Shown: positions 8,535-17,701, numbered from the stretch's first letter. The stretch: DNA of 64,000 bases from JAIQFF01 sp963725615 (GCA_963725615.1 CAVRZO010000006.1:62001-126000), one strand, 5' to 3'. The notes: generated by a model not told the origin, from the letters alone. Translations and numbers: made by a program.

Positions 8535-9008
8535 CTATTGCCCGCCGGCAGGCGCTGGGGCGGCCGGAGCTGCAGGAGCCGGCACCGCACTCTTACGCTG
8601 CTCGGTCAGCAGACCCAACTGATCCACTCCCGCGGCGCGCACATTGTCCACGACTTCAACTACCGAGCCAAACCGGGCACGCGCGTCGGCCTTCACGAAG
8701 ACCCGCTTGTCCACACGATTGGCCAGGCGATCTTTGACTTTGCCGGTCAACTGATCGGGCGGAAGCTTGTCAGTCCCGAAGTAGACCGTCCCGTCGCGCA
8801 TGACTGACACCAGTAGGGCGTCTTCCTTGTCGGCGTCGGGCATCGACTGCGGGTTGTTGACCTTCGCCATGTCAACGCTTACACCGTGCTGCAACATGGG
8901 CGTGATCACCATGAAGATGATCAGCAACACCAGCATCACGTCCACCATTGGGGTCACGTTGATATTGGAGTTGACCTTGACTCCCTCATTCCGCTTTGCC
9001 AATGACAT
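8535..9008 (-). CDS. exbD: ExbD/TolR-type biopolymer transport protein (second copy)
   Basis: 157 residues from the ATG at 9008 (GAGGAG upstream). It has one membrane helix starting N-I-N-V-T-P-M-V-D-V-M-L-V-L with the conserved Asp, then a periplasmic domain, and an Ala/Pro-rich tail. A longer frame reaches 9095, but the RBS supports the shorter start. It lies directly after exbB and before the other exbD. Confidence 0.87.
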   Translation of the reverse strand: MSLAKRNEGVKVNSNINVTPMVDVMLVLLIIFMVITPMLQHGVSVDMAKVNNPQSMPDADKEDALLVSVMRDGTVYFGTDKLPPDQLTGKVKDRLANRVDKRVFVKADARARFGSVVEVVDNVRAAGVDQLGLLTEQRKSAVPAPAAPAAPAPAGGQ

Positions 9009-9119
9009 AAAACTCACATCTCCTCGGCGGTGGTTCACAAACCCGCCCGAGCTGAGAATAGTTCTCAGCCACTTTAGCTTCTCAAAGATGGGCACTTTGG
9101 ACCCCAGGCTTTAAGACCC

Positions 9120-9144
9120 GGCGCCGGGGAAATTACCCGGCGCC
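9120..9144. promoter_or_regulatory. Intra-operon hairpin between exbB and exbD
   Basis: GGCGCCGGG (9120-9128) and CCCGGCGCC (9136-9144) are a perfect 9-bp stem with a 7-nt loop. No U-tract follows on either strand, so it is not a classical terminator. It may stabilise the upstream exbB message or attenuate exbD. Confidence 0.5.
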
Positions 9145-9183
9145 AGATCGGCAACTCTGAGGATGTAGCCCTGCGACTAACGC

Positions 9184-9942
9184 CTAGCTGCGGCGCATTC
9201 CCCGCCGCTTCAGGAAGTAATCGATCAGTTCGCTCGACGAGTTATCCATCTCCACGTCGAAGGCTTCCACGCGTCCGGTCAGATAGTTGAACATCATGAC
9301 GGCCGGAATCGCGACGAACAGACCAATTGCGGTGGTCACCAACGCTTCCGAAATACCGCCGGCGACAGCTGCCAGACCGGTGGCCTTTTCAGACTGAATG
9401 CCCTTAAACGCGTTGATGATGCCCACCACCGTACCCAGCAGTCCCACGAACGGGGCTGTGGAACCGATGGTTGCCAGTCCGCCCAGGCCGCGCTTCAGTT
9501 CGGCGTGGACAATGGCTTCGGTGCGCTCCAGAGCGCGCTTCGAGGCTTCGATGGTCTCGCCCGGAATCTCACCGCTTTCCTGGTGAGCGCGGAATTCCAT
9601 AAGGCCCGAAGTGACGACTTTTGCCAGGTGGCTCTTCTTGTTACGCTCTGCAACTTTGATGGCTTCTTCGATCTTGCCATCGCGCAGGGCGCCGGCCACG
9701 GCGGGAGCAAACGCACGCGATTGTTTGCGCGCGGCGCTGAACGCCATGGCGCGATCAATCATGACGCCGATTGACCAGCCCGACATGACGAACAGAATGA
9801 TGACCACTGCCTTGGCGGGAATACCCATCTGGTGCCAAAGCGAAATCGGGTCCCAACCCACGGCTGCCTGCTCCTGGAAAAACCAGGCCGCCATCGTGGA
9901 CATATGTGTGTAAGTAAGTGCTGCTAGATTGGCTACGAACAT
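9184..9942 (-). CDS. exbB: ExbB/TolQ/MotA-type proton channel protein
   Basis: 252 residues with three membrane helices (near residues 45-60, 155-180 and 200-225), the typical ExbB layout, and the conserved G-L-G-G-L-A-T-I-G-S-T-A-P-F-V-G-L-L-G-T segment. The start ATG at 9942 has GAGGAGG seven nt upstream. It forms the inner-membrane motor with the two ExbD proteins and drives TonB, whose gene is immediately upstream in the same direction. Confidence 0.9.
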   Translation of the reverse strand: MFVANLAALTYTHMSTMAAWFFQEQAAVGWDPISLWHQMGIPAKAVVIILFVMSGWSIGVMIDRAMAFSAARKQSRAFAPAVAGALRDGKIEEAIKVAERNKKSHLAKVVTSGLMEFRAHQESGEIPGETIEASKRALERTEAIVHAELKRGLGGLATIGSTAPFVGLLGTVVGIINAFKGIQSEKATGLAAVAGGISEALVTTAIGLFVAIPAVMMFNYLTGRVEAFDVEMDNSSSELIDYFLKRRGMRRS

Positions 9943-10012
9943 GAGTTGCCTTCCTCCTCAGAGCTTGTCAGATTGCAAAACCATTTGCGGCTACGAATTG
10001 GCACACCCGAGT

Positions 10013-10753
10013 TTAACCCCCGGCAAGGGTAAAGTTGACGGTAATCTGAGTTTCCACTTCCACCGGCTCACCGTTCAGAATGTACGGCTTGTACTTCCAC
10101 TGTTTCACCGCCTCGATGGCGGCTGGAGCCAGCATGGGGTGGCCGCTGATCAGGCGCAGGTTCTGAATCGAACCATCCTTGCTGATCTCAGCCTGCAGCA
10201 GGACTGATCCTTGGATGCGTGCCTGCCGCGCCAGGGGGGGATAGGCCGGCTGAATTTTCCTGAGCAGCAAACCCTGGGTTACGCCCTGAGAAACCCGCAC
10301 GCGCTGCGGCGTCGCGACTTTGGGCACTGCGATCGGGGTCGAATTGATAATACCGCCGATCACGCCGCCCATCTGTCCGCCAGCCGCGCCTGGGACGCCG
10401 CCCACAACGCCAGCCATGGTGGAAACCGGTGGCGGTGCTTCTTCCTCTTTGATCATTTGGACTTTCTCAGGAATCTTGGTGGGGGTGCGCAACTGACCGT
10501 TGATGATGTCGGTCTGAATTTGTTTGACCACCTTGATGGGGGTCGCAGCCGGTGGCGGTGGCGGTGGCGGCGGAGGTGGCGGAGCCACCAGGAAGGTCAT
10601 CAGCTGGGTTTTGGGTAGAGCTTCGGTAAACAGCAGCGGGATCAGTACCAGGACTCCGACCAGTGCGATCTGAAAACCAAACGATAGAAAAGTAGTCAGG
10701 CCGCGCTTTGTCTTGAGTCTGCCACCCGATTCAATGAGGCTATCTTCAAACAT
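10013..10753 (-). CDS. tonB: TonB energy transducer
   Basis: 246 residues: an N-terminal membrane helix (about 25-45), an eleven-residue polyproline run soon after, a Gly-rich linker, and a TonB C-terminal domain (about 165-245) with Q-P-A-Y-P-P-L-A-R-Q-A-R-I-Q-G and A-I-E-A-V-K-Q-W-K-Y-K-P. It couples the ExbB-ExbD motor to outer-membrane receptors. First gene of the tonB-exbB-exbD-exbD-TPR run, with an RBS upstream (GGAGAAT). Confidence 0.9.
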   Translation of the reverse strand: MFEDSLIESGGRLKTKRGLTTFLSFGFQIALVGVLVLIPLLFTEALPKTQLMTFLVAPPPPPPPPPPPAATPIKVVKQIQTDIINGQLRTPTKIPEKVQMIKEEEAPPPVSTMAGVVGGVPGAAGGQMGGVIGGIINSTPIAVPKVATPQRVRVSQGVTQGLLLRKIQPAYPPLARQARIQGSVLLQAEISKDGSIQNLRLISGHPMLAPAAIEAVKQWKYKPYILNGEPVEVETQITVNFTLAGG

Positions 10754-10889
10754 GAGGATTCTCCTGCAAGACCCTACGTATGTTTAGACACCGCCCGCAC
10801 ACGCTTTGCTCCCGCATTCATTTGCCATTCCGTAACACGAAAAAATACGTTCAAACTGTTGAAATCACGCCCGATTCGCCAAACCAAAC

Positions 10890-12116
10890 CTACTGGCCGC
10901 TGGCCACCTTACCCTTGCCCGTCGGGGTTTTGCCCGCCGTCGTCTTGTTCTTGCTTGCGATCAGCGCCACCGGCTTTCCCTGTTTCGCCCGCCAATCCTG
11001 GTAAGCCACCAGAATGGGCGCCGCAATCGCGATCGAAGAATAGGTTCCGATCAGGATTCCAATCACCAGGGCGAAAGAAAAGCCATGCAGCACTTCGCCG
11101 CCGAACAGGTACAGCGCCAGGACCGTCAAAAACGTCAGTCCGGCGGTCAGGATCGTCCGGCTCAGGGTCTGATTAATACTCCGGTTTACGATTTCTGACA
11201 ACTTTTCTCGCCGCAACAACTTCAAGTTCTCTCTGATGCGGTCGAAGATGACGATGGTGTCGTTATTCGAATAACCGATCAGGGTCAGGATGGCCGCGAT
11301 CACGGTCAACGAAATTTCCTTGTTGGCCAGGGAGAACGCACCCACAGTGATCAGGGTGTCGTGAAAGACCGTAATCACAGCCGCGACCCCGTAAATCCAC
11401 TCAAAGCGGAAACCCAGGTAAATCAGCATTCCGGCCAGCGAGTAGGCGACGGCGCGCATCGCCTGCCCTTTCAGTTGTTCGCCCACTTGGGGGCCGACGA
11501 TCTCTACCTGATAGACACCAAAATCGGAAAGAAAGAACCCATCCTGCAAAACCGTAACCACGCCGGGATCGGCCACAGTCTTGAGCTCATCGAAGGAGGT
11601 CAGTACCCCGCCCTTGGTCTTGTCGCGATAATCAACGATGGCCTTGGCCGCCGCCGTGTAGCGCTGGCCGGCATCAGTGCCGGCGCGCAACGGATCCTTC
11701 TCCAGCAGGTAATTGGCTAATGTCAAAGAACTGGTGTTGTTCAAGTCCAGCTTGCCCGCCGAAGCATTGGTCTCCAGCGCGTTGATGATTTGAACCTTGC
11801 CTTGATCGAGAGCTTTTTCGCTGGTCTCGCGCACGTCGAGGTCAATCAGCACTTCGTTGCTCGCCACGTCATTCAGGCGCTGTATCTTGGCCTGCGTCAA
11901 ACCCACTCTTCGCAGCGCCTCACGGATGGCATTGTCATCCGGCGGGTGCGAGAACTTCACGTAGACCAAGGTTCCGCCCCGGAAGTCTACACCCAGCGGG
12001 ATACCATGCCAAAACAGCATGGAAAATACTCCCGCCACACTGAACAGCAACGAAAAGGCGAGAAAATACCACTTCTTGCCCAGAAAGTCTATGTTTGGAT
12101 TTCGAAAAAATTCCAC
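10890..12116 (-). CDS. secF: Protein translocase subunit SecF
   Basis: 408 residues with six membrane helices in the RND-related SecF fold. The N-terminus I-D-F-L-G-K-K-W-Y and the G-V-D-F-R-G-G-T segment are family signatures, as is V-F-D-R-I-R-E-N. It is longer than E. coli SecF (~320) because of an enlarged periplasmic loop (about residues 90-200), common in acidobacteria. It follows secD and helps pull exported proteins across the membrane using proton-motive force. Confidence 0.92.
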   Translation of the reverse strand: MEFFRNPNIDFLGKKWYFLAFSLLFSVAGVFSMLFWHGIPLGVDFRGGTLVYVKFSHPPDDNAIREALRRVGLTQAKIQRLNDVASNEVLIDLDVRETSEKALDQGKVQIINALETNASAGKLDLNNTSSLTLANYLLEKDPLRAGTDAGQRYTAAAKAIVDYRDKTKGGVLTSFDELKTVADPGVVTVLQDGFFLSDFGVYQVEIVGPQVGEQLKGQAMRAVAYSLAGMLIYLGFRFEWIYGVAAVITVFHDTLITVGAFSLANKEISLTVIAAILTLIGYSNNDTIVIFDRIRENLKLLRREKLSEIVNRSINQTLSRTILTAGLTFLTVLALYLFGGEVLHGFSFALVIGILIGTYSSIAIAAPILVAYQDWRAKQGKPVALIASKNKTTAGKTPTGKGKVASGQ

Positions 12117-12214
12117 GCTATCGTCAAACCCCTCTTTTGGTTACTCAATCTTTCTCTTCACTTTGCGTCCGCAAAGGACGCAAAGAGACCCGCCCTAAGA
12201 GCACCGGCTTTAGC

Positions 12215-13848
12215 TCAGATGCTTAATGCCTCGCCGCGCTGCTTGCGGCTCAAAATCCAGTCGAAAATCATGCGAGAAACAAACACCGCCGTAAACAGGT
12301 TGGCCAGCAACCCAAAGGTCAGAGTGACCGCGAAACCCTTGACCGGGCCTGTGCCAAACAGAAACAGGATGGCGGCCGATACGATGGTGGTCACGTGCGT
12401 GTCCACGATCGTGATCCAGGCATGCGCGAAACCCTGCTCCACTGCCGAGGACGGCGTCTTGCCGTTCCGTAGTTCCTCTCGAATGCGCTCAAAAATCAGG
12501 ACGTTCGAGTCCACGCCCATGCCCACCGTCAGGATGACGCCGGCTATACCCGGCAGGGTCAGGGTGGCGCCGAAGTATCCCATGAAGCCCAACAGAATGA
12601 TCAGGTTCAGGATCAGCGCCAGGTCGGCATTAATGCCCGCGCCGCGGTAGTAGATCAGCATGAAAATCAGCACGGCGAGCATGCCGATAATCGCCGCCCG
12701 AACCCCGGCCCGGATCGAATCCGATCCCAGAGACGGGCCCACGGTTCGCTCTTCCAGATACTTGATGCCGGCCGGCAGTGCGCCCGAATTGAGGACCAGC
12801 GCCAGGTCTTTGGCCGCCTGGTCACTCATGCCGCCGCCGCTGATCCGTCCCTGGTCATGGATCTGCTCGTTGATGGTCGCCACTTCCCGCACCCGGTTAT
12901 CCAGAACGACTGCCAGCTTTTCGCCGACGTGCGCGCCGGTAAACGCGGCGAATTTTCGTCCGCCTTCATTGGTGAGAACGAAGCCAACATCGGGCGAATT
13001 GGTATTGCTATCGCGTCCAACCGTGGCGCCGCCCGACCGCAGATCAGCGCCCGCCACCGCGGAGCTGCGCGTCACCAGATAAAACTGTTCGCCTGCCTCG
13101 TCACTGGTCTGGCGGCCCGACGCTGCGTCCCCGCAACAGAGATCGAATCGGGAGGCAGCACTCCATTGTGCTGCTGCAACGCGTCCTGCTCGCTCGAGTA
13201 AGGCCCGCCCAGCACCTGCTTGATTTCCAGCATGGCGGTGGACTGCATGATTTCCTTCACCCGCGCCGGATCGTCCACCCCGGGTAGTTGCACCAGGATC
13301 TGATACTGGCCGAGGCCGTGTTCCTGAATCACAGGCTCAGTCACGCCCAGCTGGTCAATGCGGTTGCGGATGGTTTCGATGGCCAGGCTGACCGCGCGAT
13401 TCTTCAGCTCGGCTAGCGCCTGCGGCTTCATGGTGAAAGTCCAGGAATTGTCCGCACCCGAATTGAGGTTATATTCGGGTAGCCGTTCGGCTACGGTAGA
13501 GCGCAAATCCGAAGTGGCTTCCGGGGGCACACCTTTTAGCACAATCTGGTCAGGATGATTCACCGGATCAGGCTTGCTGATCTCGATGTAGTTGATCTTG
13601 TGGGTGCGAAGGTCTTCCTTGAGCCGCTCCAGGGCGCGGTCCGAATCTCCATTGACCGCGTCGTTGACCTGCACCTGGAGAATCAGGTGAGTGCCACCCT
13701 TCAAGTCGAGCCCCAGGTGAATGCGTTCCTGTATCGAGGCGAGGAGCCCGCTACTTGAAAAGCTCTTCGGAATTCCGAAGATACCAAAGAGAAACATCAC
13801 CAGGGTGGCGACGACCAGTCCGAGTTTCCAACCTAAAGTCTTATTCAT
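12215..13848 (-). CDS. secD: Protein translocase subunit SecD, reading frame interrupted
   Basis: The N-terminal half (13848 down to the stop at 13072) has the first membrane helix, the H-L-G-L-D-L-K-G-G-T motif and the P1 head region. The C-terminal half, in another frame from about 13125 to 12215, has E-G-G-R-K-F, S-G-A-L-P-A, E-E-R-T-V-G-P-S-L-G and five membrane helices. The two join as one normal SecD if one base is gained or lost in the G/C-rich stretch at about 13100-13130; the second frame there reads S-D-E-A-G-E-Q-F-Y-L-V. No second start with an RBS is seen. Since secD is important, a sequencing or assembly error is more likely than a true loss. Confidence 0.82.
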
Positions 13849-13888
13849 GTCCTGAGGGTCAATTTCTTTCTTGTCGTGCCGGCTCTTC

Positions 13889-13963
13889 GTAGCGCCGGCC
13901 TCCGGCCGGTCCGATGGGGTGGGCGGGACGCCCACCCGACAGCCGGCGGGACGCCGGCGCTAC
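13889..13963. repeat. Inverted palindromic element (GTAGCGCCGGC type)
   Basis: GTAGCGCCGGC at 13889-13899 and GCCGGCGCTAC at 13953-13963 bound nested hairpins (GGTGGGCGGGACGCCCACC in the middle). It fills the yajC-secD spacer and ends on the base before the yajC stop codon. A half copy (GCCGGCGCTAC) lies at 31925. Confidence 0.8.
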
Positions 13964-14290
13964 TCATGCAGCTTTGTTGTTCTTGTCCTCCGGGGCGATC
14001 ACCGAGGCTATCGAAGCCCGCGTCACTTCGAGGCGCAGATTGTCAGGCGGAACGCGGAGCTGGATGTAATCGTCCCGCAGCGCGATGACGGTCCCGCGCA
14101 GTCCGCCGCTGGTCACAACTTTGTCTCCCGTCTTGAGATCGTTCAGCATCTGCTGCCATTTTTTCTGGCGGCGCTGCTGCGGCATGATCAGAAGAAAATA
14201 AAAGATGGCAAAGATGAAAATCAGCGGAGCAAAACTCAGCCAGCCCCCGCCCCCGACCGTCTGCATCGCCAGTATTTTTACCAGGCTCAT
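13964..14290 (-). CDS. yajC: Preprotein translocase subunit YajC
   Basis: 108 residues: a single membrane helix (about 18-37) ending M-P-Q-Q-R-R-Q-K-K, then the small YajC domain with L-K-T-G-D-K-V-V-T-S-G-G. YajC associates with SecDF, and here its gene stands immediately upstream of secD, the usual order. The short insertion between them is a palindromic repeat. Confidence 0.92.
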   Translation of the reverse strand: MSLVKILAMQTVGGGGWLSFAPLIFIFAIFYFLLIMPQQRRQKKWQQMLNDLKTGDKVVTSGGLRGTVIALRDDYIQLRVPPDNLRLEVTRASIASVIAPEDKNNKAA

Positions 14291-14432
14291 AAAACGATTC
14301 CGCTTCCACTCCGGCGAGGCTCAGCACGACGCCTGCCGGCGCGTCCTGGCCCTGTGCATTTTACCGCAGGATTTCTCGCTTTCTCAGGCCGGAGATTCTC
14401 TTGCTTCAGGCATGACCGGGGATGACGCCGGA

Positions 14433-15704
14433 CTATGGTCTTATTCCTGACGGCTCCCCAGAAAGAAGTTGGGCCTTGTTCCCAAGCGCAATAGAATGAC
14501 GCACGGACCGCATGGTGTCAAGGTAGAAGCTCAGGTTGTGGACGGTATTGAGGACTTGGGCCAAAACCTCATTGGCGGCATAAAGATGCCGCAGATAAGC
14601 CCGGGAGTAGCGCCGGCAAACCCGGCAGCCGCAATTGGGATCAATCGGGCCCGGATCCGAGGCAAATCTGGCCTGCTTGATCGAAATTTTGCCCTGAGAC
14701 GTAAACAGCAAGCCATGCCGCGCCGCCCGGGTGGGCAGGACGCAGTCCATCATGTCTACGCCGGCGTTGGCGTATTCGACGATCTCCTCCGGCGTGCCCA
14801 CACCCATGAGGTAGCGCGGCTTGTCCGCGGGAAGATGGGGCAGCGTGGTTTCGACGATTTCGCGGGTCACGGCGCGCGGCTCGCCCACGCTCAATCCACC
14901 GATGGCGTAGCCAGGAAAGCCGATCTCGACGGTGCGTTCGGCCGATTCCTTGCGCAGCACGGCGTCCATGCCGCCCTGCACAATCCCGAAAAGCGCTTGA
15001 GTCTGCGTCACCTCGATCTGCGCAGGCCCGGACGCCCGCGTCCGGGCGGGCGAGCGCAAGCTCGCCGGGTTTGGCGGGGTTAGTCTCTCCGAATCAGCCG
15101 AGCTGCGCTCGGCTGGGCGGACGAGGGCGTCCGCCCCTACGTGGTCTGGGCTCCACGGCACCTCGTGTTTATGCGCCTCAAAATATTTCTTGCTGCGTGC
15201 GGCCCAGCGCAGCGTTAATTCCATCGACTCGCGCGCCCGCTGCCGGTCTGCGGGAAACTCGGTGCATTCATCGAACGCCATCATGATGTCCGCACCCAGC
15301 CCGATCTGCGCTTCCATGGCGCTTTCCGGACTAAAAAAATGCGGCGAGCCGTCCAGATGCGAGCGAAAAGTCACGCCTTCCTCAGTCACCTTGCCCAGCT
15401 CGTTCAGACTGAAAACCTGGAAGCCGCCCGAGTCGGTCAGAATGGCGCGCGGCCACGCCATGAAGCGATGCAGCCCGCCCAGCTGGCGGACTTGCTCGAC
15501 TCCGGGCCGCAGGTAGAGATGGTAAGTATTCCCCAGAAGAATTCGTACGCCGAGGTCTTCGAGGATGTCCTGCGAGACGCTTTTGACTGACGCCACGGTG
15601 CCGACCGGCATGAAGACTGGGGTTTCGACGATCCCGTGGGGCGTGGTCAGGCGGCCGGCGCGGGCGGCGCCGGAGGTGGCGTCGATCTGAAACGAAACGG
15701 ACAC
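14433..15704 (-). CDS. tgt: tRNA-guanine transglycosylase (Tgt) with an in-frame repeat insertion
   Basis: 423 residues, about 45 longer than usual. Exchanges guanine-34 for preQ1 in Asp, Asn, His and Tyr tRNAs. Catalytic D91 (D-S-G-G-F-Q-V-F), the nucleophile region V-D-M-M-D-C-V-L-P-T-R (D320), and zinc ligands C358, C360, C363 and H389 are all intact. Residues ~188-227 (D-H-V-G-A-D-A-L-V... to ...R-A-S-G-P-A) have no counterpart in the family and are encoded by a family A palindromic element at 15024-15144. The insertion falls between the helix after W-A-A-R-S-K-K-Y-F and T-Q-A-L-F-G-I-V-Q-G-G, probably on a surface loop. Located upstream of yajC, as in many bacteria. Confidence 0.93.
   Translation of the reverse strand: MSVSFQIDATSGAARAGRLTTPHGIVETPVFMPVGTVASVKSVSQDILEDLGVRILLGNTYHLYLRPGVEQVRQLGGLHRFMAWPRAILTDSGGFQVFSLNELGKVTEEGVTFRSHLDGSPHFFSPESAMEAQIGLGADIMMAFDECTEFPADRQRARESMELTLRWAARSKKYFEAHKHEVPWSPDHVGADALVRPAERSSADSERLTPPNPASLRSPARTRASGPAQIEVTQTQALFGIVQGGMDAVLRKESAERTVEIGFPGYAIGGLSVGEPRAVTREIVETTLPHLPADKPRYLMGVGTPEEIVEYANAGVDMMDCVLPTRAARHGLLFTSQGKISIKQARFASDPGPIDPNCGCRVCRRYSRAYLRHLYAANEVLAQVLNTVHNLSFYLDTMRSVRHSIALGNKAQLLSGEPSGIRP
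15024..15144. repeat. Family A palindromic element inside tgt
   Basis: Left part has hairpins GGACGCCCGCGTCC and GGCGAGCGCAAGCTCGCC; right part has GCCGAGCTGCGCTCGGC and GGGCGGACGAGGGCGTCC, then CCTACGTGG. The same plan and right terminus as the intergenic copies at 1513 and 4727. It is read through in frame by tgt. Confidence 0.88.
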
Positions 15705-15755
15705 TTTGGGATTGTAGCAATCGGCGAGAGTCGACCTTCTTCCAGGCCTGCCTCA

Positions 15756-15788
15756 CTCCACGCGGGCGAGGGCGCCCGTGCCACACAT
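15756..15788. repeat. Half palindrome, family B
   Basis: CGCGGGCGAGGGCGCCCG followed by TGCCACAC matches one arm of the full element at 19203-19278. It lies upstream of tgt, between tgt and map. Confidence 0.7.
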
Positions 15789-15902
15789 TCGAATAAACGG
15801 CTGGCATTGTGATGCCGTTGTGACCAAAGCGTACGCACCGATCCTTGGCATGGGCGCTATCGGCGGAATTGTGATTGGCATCACTCGGGCGAAGTTCGGC
15901 CG

Positions 15903-16646
15903 CTAGCTCGCAGTCAGCAGAATGGGCTCGCCCTGGGTGATCACCAGAGTATGCTCGAAATGCGCTGATGGCCGGCGGTCGGCGGTGCGCACTGTCCAAC
16001 CATCGTTCGCTACAAAGGCGCGTCCCGATCCAGCGGCGATGATCGGTTCGACCGTAATCACCAGACCTTCGGTCAGGATCTGATTGGCTTCGGGATCGGC
16101 ATAGTTGGGCACGCGCGGCTCTTCGTGGATGGTGCGTCCAATGCCGTGTCCACCCAGGTCGCGGATCACCGAGAAGCCGCTACGCCGCACTTCCCGCTCG
16201 ACCGCGCGGCCGATCTCGAACACGCGGAACCCGGCTCGCGCCACCAGCATGGCTTTGGTAAAGGCGCGCTCGGCACACGCAATCAGGCGCCGGTTTTCTT
16301 CGGAGACTTCGCCGACGGCAACCGTCTCGGCTGCGTCGGCCATGAATCCGTCTTTTTCAATGGTTACATCGAGCTTGACCAGGTCGCCACCCACGACCGT
16401 GCGTTCTCCCGGAATACCGTGGACCGCTTCATCGTTCAGACTGATGCAATTTACTCCGGGAAATTTGTAGACCAATTGTGGCGCGGATTGCGCCCCGTGC
16501 TCGCGCATGACGGCGGCGCCGACCGCATCCAGTTCGGCGGTGGTGATGCCGGGGCGGACTGCGCGCTTCATGGCTTCGAGCATGCGGCGGACTATGGCGC
16601 CAGCGGCCCGCATGCTCGCGAGGTCTTCGGGACCAGTGATGGACAT
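15903..16646 (-). CDS. map: Methionine aminopeptidase, type I
   Basis: 247 residues, the standard length of type I MetAP. Removes the N-terminal Met from nascent proteins. The metal-binding core is visible: L-D-V-T and A-D-A-A-E-T (two Asp ligands), G-G-H-G-I-G (His), V-E-P-I (Glu) and the final F-E-H-T (Glu). The substrate His is in F-P-G-V-N-C-I-S-L-N-D-E-A-V-H-G. It precedes tgt on the same strand. Confidence 0.93.
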   Translation of the reverse strand: MSITGPEDLASMRAAGAIVRRMLEAMKRAVRPGITTAELDAVGAAVMREHGAQSAPQLVYKFPGVNCISLNDEAVHGIPGERTVVGGDLVKLDVTIEKDGFMADAAETVAVGEVSEENRRLIACAERAFTKAMLVARAGFRVFEIGRAVEREVRRSGFSVIRDLGGHGIGRTIHEEPRVPNYADPEANQILTEGLVITVEPIIAAGSGRAFVANDGWTVRTADRRPSAHFEHTLVITQGEPILLTAS

Positions 16647-16650
16647 GCTT

Positions 16651-17070
16651 CTAGCCTATCGCATCGGAGGGACGGCGCGGCGCGAAATAGAGCATGAGAA
16701 GGAAGCCGGCGACGAAGAATGGCATTACCATCAACAAGCTGAATCCAAGGAATCGCAAAAGCAGTCCCCACAAAGCTACGGAGTCGCAAAGCGCGTATGT
16801 CCCAACATAAGCGGTGCGCCAGCGTCTGAGGGCCGCCACATCTTCGGGTTTTGTGGACAAGACCTGCTCTGAGGGCTTTAAGATCTTTCGGCGGAAGAAG
16901 AAAATGCCTTCCACCGCCGACGCGGCGAGTCCCGCGATCACATAGAAATAAGTCTGCGTTTTAGGCGGAGTATAAGGGCGGACCCACCCCGCTATAACTG
17001 CATAGAAGACGATGCTTGCCAGTAGGACCAGCCGTACGGTCCGCACGAGCTTGAGCGAGGATTCCATCAC
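16651..17070 (-). CDS. Four-helix membrane protein of unknown function
   Basis: 139 residues with four hydrophobic helices (about 10-30, 42-60, 88-107, 110-130) and a charged loop between helices 2 and 3 (R-R-K-I-L-K-P-S-E). The stop lies 4 nt before the map start, so the two are probably co-transcribed. Two adjacent ATG codons begin it. I do not recognise the family. Confidence 0.6.
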   Translation of the reverse strand: MMESSLKLVRTVRLVLLASIVFYAVIAGWVRPYTPPKTQTYFYVIAGLAASAVEGIFFFRRKILKPSEQVLSTKPEDVAALRRWRTAYVGTYALCDSVALWGLLLRFLGFSLLMVMPFFVAGFLLMLYFAPRRPSDAIG

Positions 17071-17176
17071 TCGGATTCTGCCTCAGGTTCTATGTGGGCG
17101 AGGTGGGAAATAACTACCGTGTGCCGGAAGCGGCAACGGTCAGTTTCATTCAGGTAAGGGGTTCTGCCGCGGAAAA

Positions 17177-17218
17177 CCTAGCCGAGCCCTGCTCGGCATG
17201 GACGGGTCGGAGACCCGT
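17177..17218. repeat. Half element, family A
   Basis: GCCGAGCCCTGCTCGGC then GACGGGTCGGAGACCCGTC then CCCACATGG: one double-hairpin arm of family A with a variant terminus. It lies in the spacer between two minus-strand genes. Confidence 0.7.
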
Positions 17219-17260
17219 CCCCACATGGCTTGTGATGGTTCTTTACGGCTTGTGGTTCGC

Positions 17261-17701
17261 TTACGAGCCGGTGATTTTCAGGCGGAATTCTTCGGGCAGG
17301 CGCTCGCGGATTTCTGCTGGCAGGCGATCGTGGACGCGGCGGGCTCCCAGTTTGGCGGCGTCGACTACGGCCATGGGCGCGGGCGTGGTCACCGCCACTC
17401 CCAGCCAGATCAGGGCGGATAGTGCGAATCCCACCAGCGCGGCCACTTCCAGCCAGAAGGCGTGCCGCGGATTGAGATGGAGGATTACGCCAAAGGCCAT
17501 CAGGAAAACGGCGCCGGAAAGTGAGGCCAGTGCGATCAGCGAGAGGTCGATGTTGCGGTGCAGATGCTGGCGGGAACGGCAATGGGCGCAGCTGTCAAAG
17601 TGTTCTTCGTAGTCTTCGCGCATCCCGGGCGCAAGGCCGGAGATGTCATACCGCCAGCCGGCTAGAATTTTTCCAACAATAGGGTCAACGCACTGGCTCA
17701 T
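17261..17701 (-). CDS. Small membrane protein with an N-terminal HC-C motif
   Basis: 146 residues. The N-terminus holds H-F-D-S-C-A-H-C (about residues 34-41), resembling the anti-sigma-factor-type zinc motif H-x3-C-x2-C. Two membrane helices follow (about 54-75 and 83-105), then a charged C-terminal tail. An anti-sigma or zinc-sensing role is possible, but no sigma factor gene is adjacent, so this is only a suggestion. Confidence 0.55.
   Translation of the reverse strand: MSQCVDPIVGKILAGWRYDISGLAPGMREDYEEHFDSCAHCRSRQHLHRNIDLSLIALASLSGAVFLMAFGVILHLNPRHAFWLEVAALVGFALSALIWLGVAVTTPAPMAVVDAAKLGARRVHDRLPAEIRERLPEEFRLKITGS

Noticed and set aside
11790..12650. 286-codon plus-strand frame across secF/secD
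   Set aside because: Overlaps two well-supported minus-strand genes and has no domain signature.
13072..13131. Programmed ribosomal frameshift in secD
   Set aside because: No slippery heptamer of the usual type or following pseudoknot was seen; a sequence error or mutation is simpler.
15820..15906. 28-codon plus-strand frame (GTG start, Gly-zipper-like G-M-G-A-I-G-G-I-V-I-G)
   Set aside because: Looks like a short membrane peptide, but it has no clear RBS, lies in a repeat-rich spacer and overlaps the map stop region; too weak to call.
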